Shown: piece by piece, positions 5,011 to 6,264 of the stretch
Numbering within the stretch: position 1 is the stretch's first letter
Layout: every line of letters starts with the position of its first letter
From: Nitrospirota bacterium
GTDB taxonomy: Bacteria; Nitrospirota; CAKKRA01; 9FT-COMBO-42-15
DNA length: 6,264 nt
Reading direction: 5' to 3'
NCBI GenBank assembly: GCA_016214425.1
Contig: JACRON010000037.1
Span: 1-6,264 of the forward strand
Program-made: the position numbers and the translations under genes
Notes under the pieces: generated by a model
What the model was told of the DNA's origin: nothing
What the model saw: the letters and a program-made list of their open reading frames with translations, nothing else
The model's database searches: none

Positions 5011-6174
5011 ATGTCTGATAAGGTAAAAGAGGGGATTATAAAAAAGATTAATGAGCTTTCGCCATTGCTTATCTCCATTGCAAAGGAGATTCACAAAAAG
5101 CCAGAGCTTGCCTTTGAAGAGGATTTTGCATCAGGGCTCCTCACCTCTGCGTTAAAAAGGCACGGTTTTAAAATTGAAAAAGGTGTCGGTGGATTAAAAA
5201 CCGCATTCCGTGCTGCTTACACAAAAGGCAGCAGCCCAGTAATTGGCTTTATTGCAGAGTATGATGCCCTGCCAGAGGTAGGACACGGCTGCGGACATAA
5301 TCTTATTGGCCCTGCATCAATTGGAGCTGCAATTGCATTGGCAAAATCAGGATTAAAAGGAAGGATTGTTGTTATTGGCACGCCAGCAGAGGAAAATGGG
5401 GGCGGCAAGGTTATCCTGTCAAAAAAAGGCGTTTTCAAAAGCCTTGATGTTGCAATGATGGTTCATCCATCAAATGATACAGAGATTGTAAAAAGGGCGC
5501 TCGCTGCAATAGATGTTACAGTAGAATATTTTGGCAAACCTTCACACGCTGCAGCAACACCATGGGATGGCGCTAATGCATTGGATGCAATGATATTGGC
5601 TTTTAATAATATCAATGCATTGAGGCAGCAGTTGAAACCTGATGTCAGAATACATGGGATAATCACGAATGGCGGCGCTGCGCCGAATATCATACCTGCT
5701 TATACATCTGCAAGGTTCCTTGTCCGCGCTTTGGAGATGAAGGATGCGCAGGAGGTCCTGAAAAAGGTAAAGACATGCTTTAATGCAGCAGCTCATGCAG
5801 CAGGCGTAAAGATAAAGATTAAGGTTGGCGAGAATGCCTATGAAGCTTTCAGACCAAACTATCCTTTGGCTGAGGCATTTGAAAGGAATCTTAAATTACT
5901 TGGTGTAAAGATAAGGAAATGGGATGAATATAAGGAGCTTGGCTCATCAGATATAGGCAATGTAAGCCAGATAGCGCCGACTATCCATCCCAACCTTGAT
6001 ATATGCCATAAACAGATACCTCATCATACAAAGGAGTTTAATGCCATTGCAGGCTCTGAATCAGGCATGAGAGGGATGCTCATTGCAGCAAAGGCAATGG
6101 CAATGACAGGCGCAGATATAATGATGGATGCTGGATTGTTAAAAAGAATAAGGGAGGCGCATAAAAGGGGATGA
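5011..6174 (+). CDS. M20-family amidohydrolase / metallopeptidase (AbgB/PM20D2-like)
   Basis: A 387-residue cytoplasmic metal-dependent amidohydrolase, full length for the M20D group, with no signal peptide. Motifs in order: IHKKPELAFEE (27-37); AEYDALPEVGHGCGHN (82-97) with likely metal ligands Cys94 and His96; TPAEENGGGK (124-133) with Glu127/Glu128; HPS with His152; the lid/dimerisation segment FGKPSHAAATPWDGANALDA (174-193); NIIPA (226-230); and PHHT with His338/His339 near the end. The AEYDALP-GHGCGHN form resembles PM20D2 and the aminobenzoyl-glutamate hydrolase AbgB more than carboxypeptidase-type M20 enzymes, so it probably cleaves an amide bond of an acyl- or peptidyl-amino acid; the substrate is unknown. 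The ATG at 5011 is the first in frame; AGGG at 4994-4997 is 13 nt away, too far for a good Shine-Dalgarno. The stop overlaps the anmK start, indicating coupled translation and a possible role in cell-wall fragment salvage. Confidence 0.92.
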   Translation: MSDKVKEGIIKKINELSPLLISIAKEIHKKPELAFEEDFASGLLTSALKRHGFKIEKGVGGLKTAFRAAYTKGSSPVIGFIAEYDALPEVGHGCGHNLIGPASIGAAIALAKSGLKGRIVVIGTPAEENGGGKVILSKKGVFKSLDVAMMVHPSNDTEIVKRALAAIDVTVEYFGKPSHAAATPWDGANALDAMILAFNNINALRQQLKPDVRIHGIITNGGAAPNIIPAYTSARFLVRALEMKDAQEVLKKVKTCFNAAAHAAGVKIKIKVGENAYEAFRPNYPLAEAFERNLKLLGVKIRKWDEYKELGSSDIGNVSQIAPTIHPNLDICHKQIPHHTKEFNAIAGSESGMRGMLIAAKAMAMTGADIMMDAGLLKRIREAHKRG

Positions 6175-6264
6175 TAGTCATTGGTCTGATTTCAGGCACA
6201 TCAACAGACGGCATTGACGCTGCATTGGTAGATATTAAAGGAAAGGGATTAAACAGCAGTCTTA
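6171..6264 (+). CDS. anmK: anhydro-N-acetylmuramic acid kinase, N-terminal fragment (runs off the window)
   Basis: The first 31 residues are visible. MIVIGLISGTSTDGIDAALV carries the family's N-terminal signature GxxSGTSxDGxDxAL, part of the ATP-binding site of the ASKHA-fold kinase. AnmK converts 1,6-anhydro-MurNAc plus ATP to MurNAc-6-phosphate in cytoplasmic peptidoglycan recycling, mostly in Gram-negatives. The start ATG at 6171 overlaps the TGA of the M20 gene (ATGA). A purine-rich AGGGAGG lies at 6151-6157 (13 nt away) and AGGGG abuts the ATG, so initiation probably depends on coupling to the M20 gene. The catalytic Asp and the rest of the protein are beyond the window edge. Confidence 0.92.
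   Translation, partial: MIVIGLISGTSTDGIDAALVDIKGKGLNSSL

Overview
This looks like an ordinary chromosomal stretch from a Gram-negative bacterium of moderate to low GC. Arginine is often encoded by AGA/AGG. The Gram-negative reading rests on an N-terminal lipoprotein signal, an anhydro-MurNAc kinase gene (anmK, cell-wall recycling) and a good sigma-54 type promoter. A lineage such as Nitrospirota or Desulfobacterota (former Deltaproteobacteria) would fit, but that is inference. No rRNA, tRNA, CRISPR array, insertion sequence or integrase is visible.

Layout. (1) Plus strand, 1-1351: the last four membrane helices of a P2-type cation-transporting ATPase whose gene begins before the window, then a patatin-like phospholipase predicted to be a lipoprotein. 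(2) Minus strand, 1348-3159: a large secreted protein with a FecR-like domain, a Trp/Gly-rich repeat core (DUF6600-like) and a 230-residue Lys/Pro/Glu-rich tail. It converges on the patatin gene and their stop codons overlap. (3) 3160-3359: a 200-bp regulatory region for that gene with a sigma-54 -24/-12 element, a clear Shine-Dalgarno, a palindrome across the predicted transcription start and a distant 9-bp inverted repeat. (4) Minus strand, 4926-3360: a metallo-beta-lactamase-fold hydrolase followed 4 nt later by a LysR-type regulator, apparently one operon. (5) 4927-5010: an 84-bp divergent promoter region with two back-to-back sigma-70-like promoters, a dyad that includes both -35 boxes, and an AT-rich 12-bp palindrome over the rightward -10. 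(6) Plus strand, 5011 to the end: an M20-family amidohydrolase whose stop overlaps the start of anmK, which runs out of the window.

How the genes may work together. The LysR regulator probably acts on the divergent region between its own operon and the M20-anmK operon; this is position-based inference. The tight M20-anmK coupling suggests a link to cell-wall (muropeptide) salvage, but the substrate of the M20 enzyme cannot be read from sequence. The secreted FecR/DUF6600 protein and the patatin lipoprotein point to an envelope theme on the left half.

No clearly new multi-gene system was found. The most noteworthy items are the sigma-54 promoter of the envelope protein gene, the compact divergent promoter with predicted leaderless starts, and the architecture of the FecR/DUF6600 protein.
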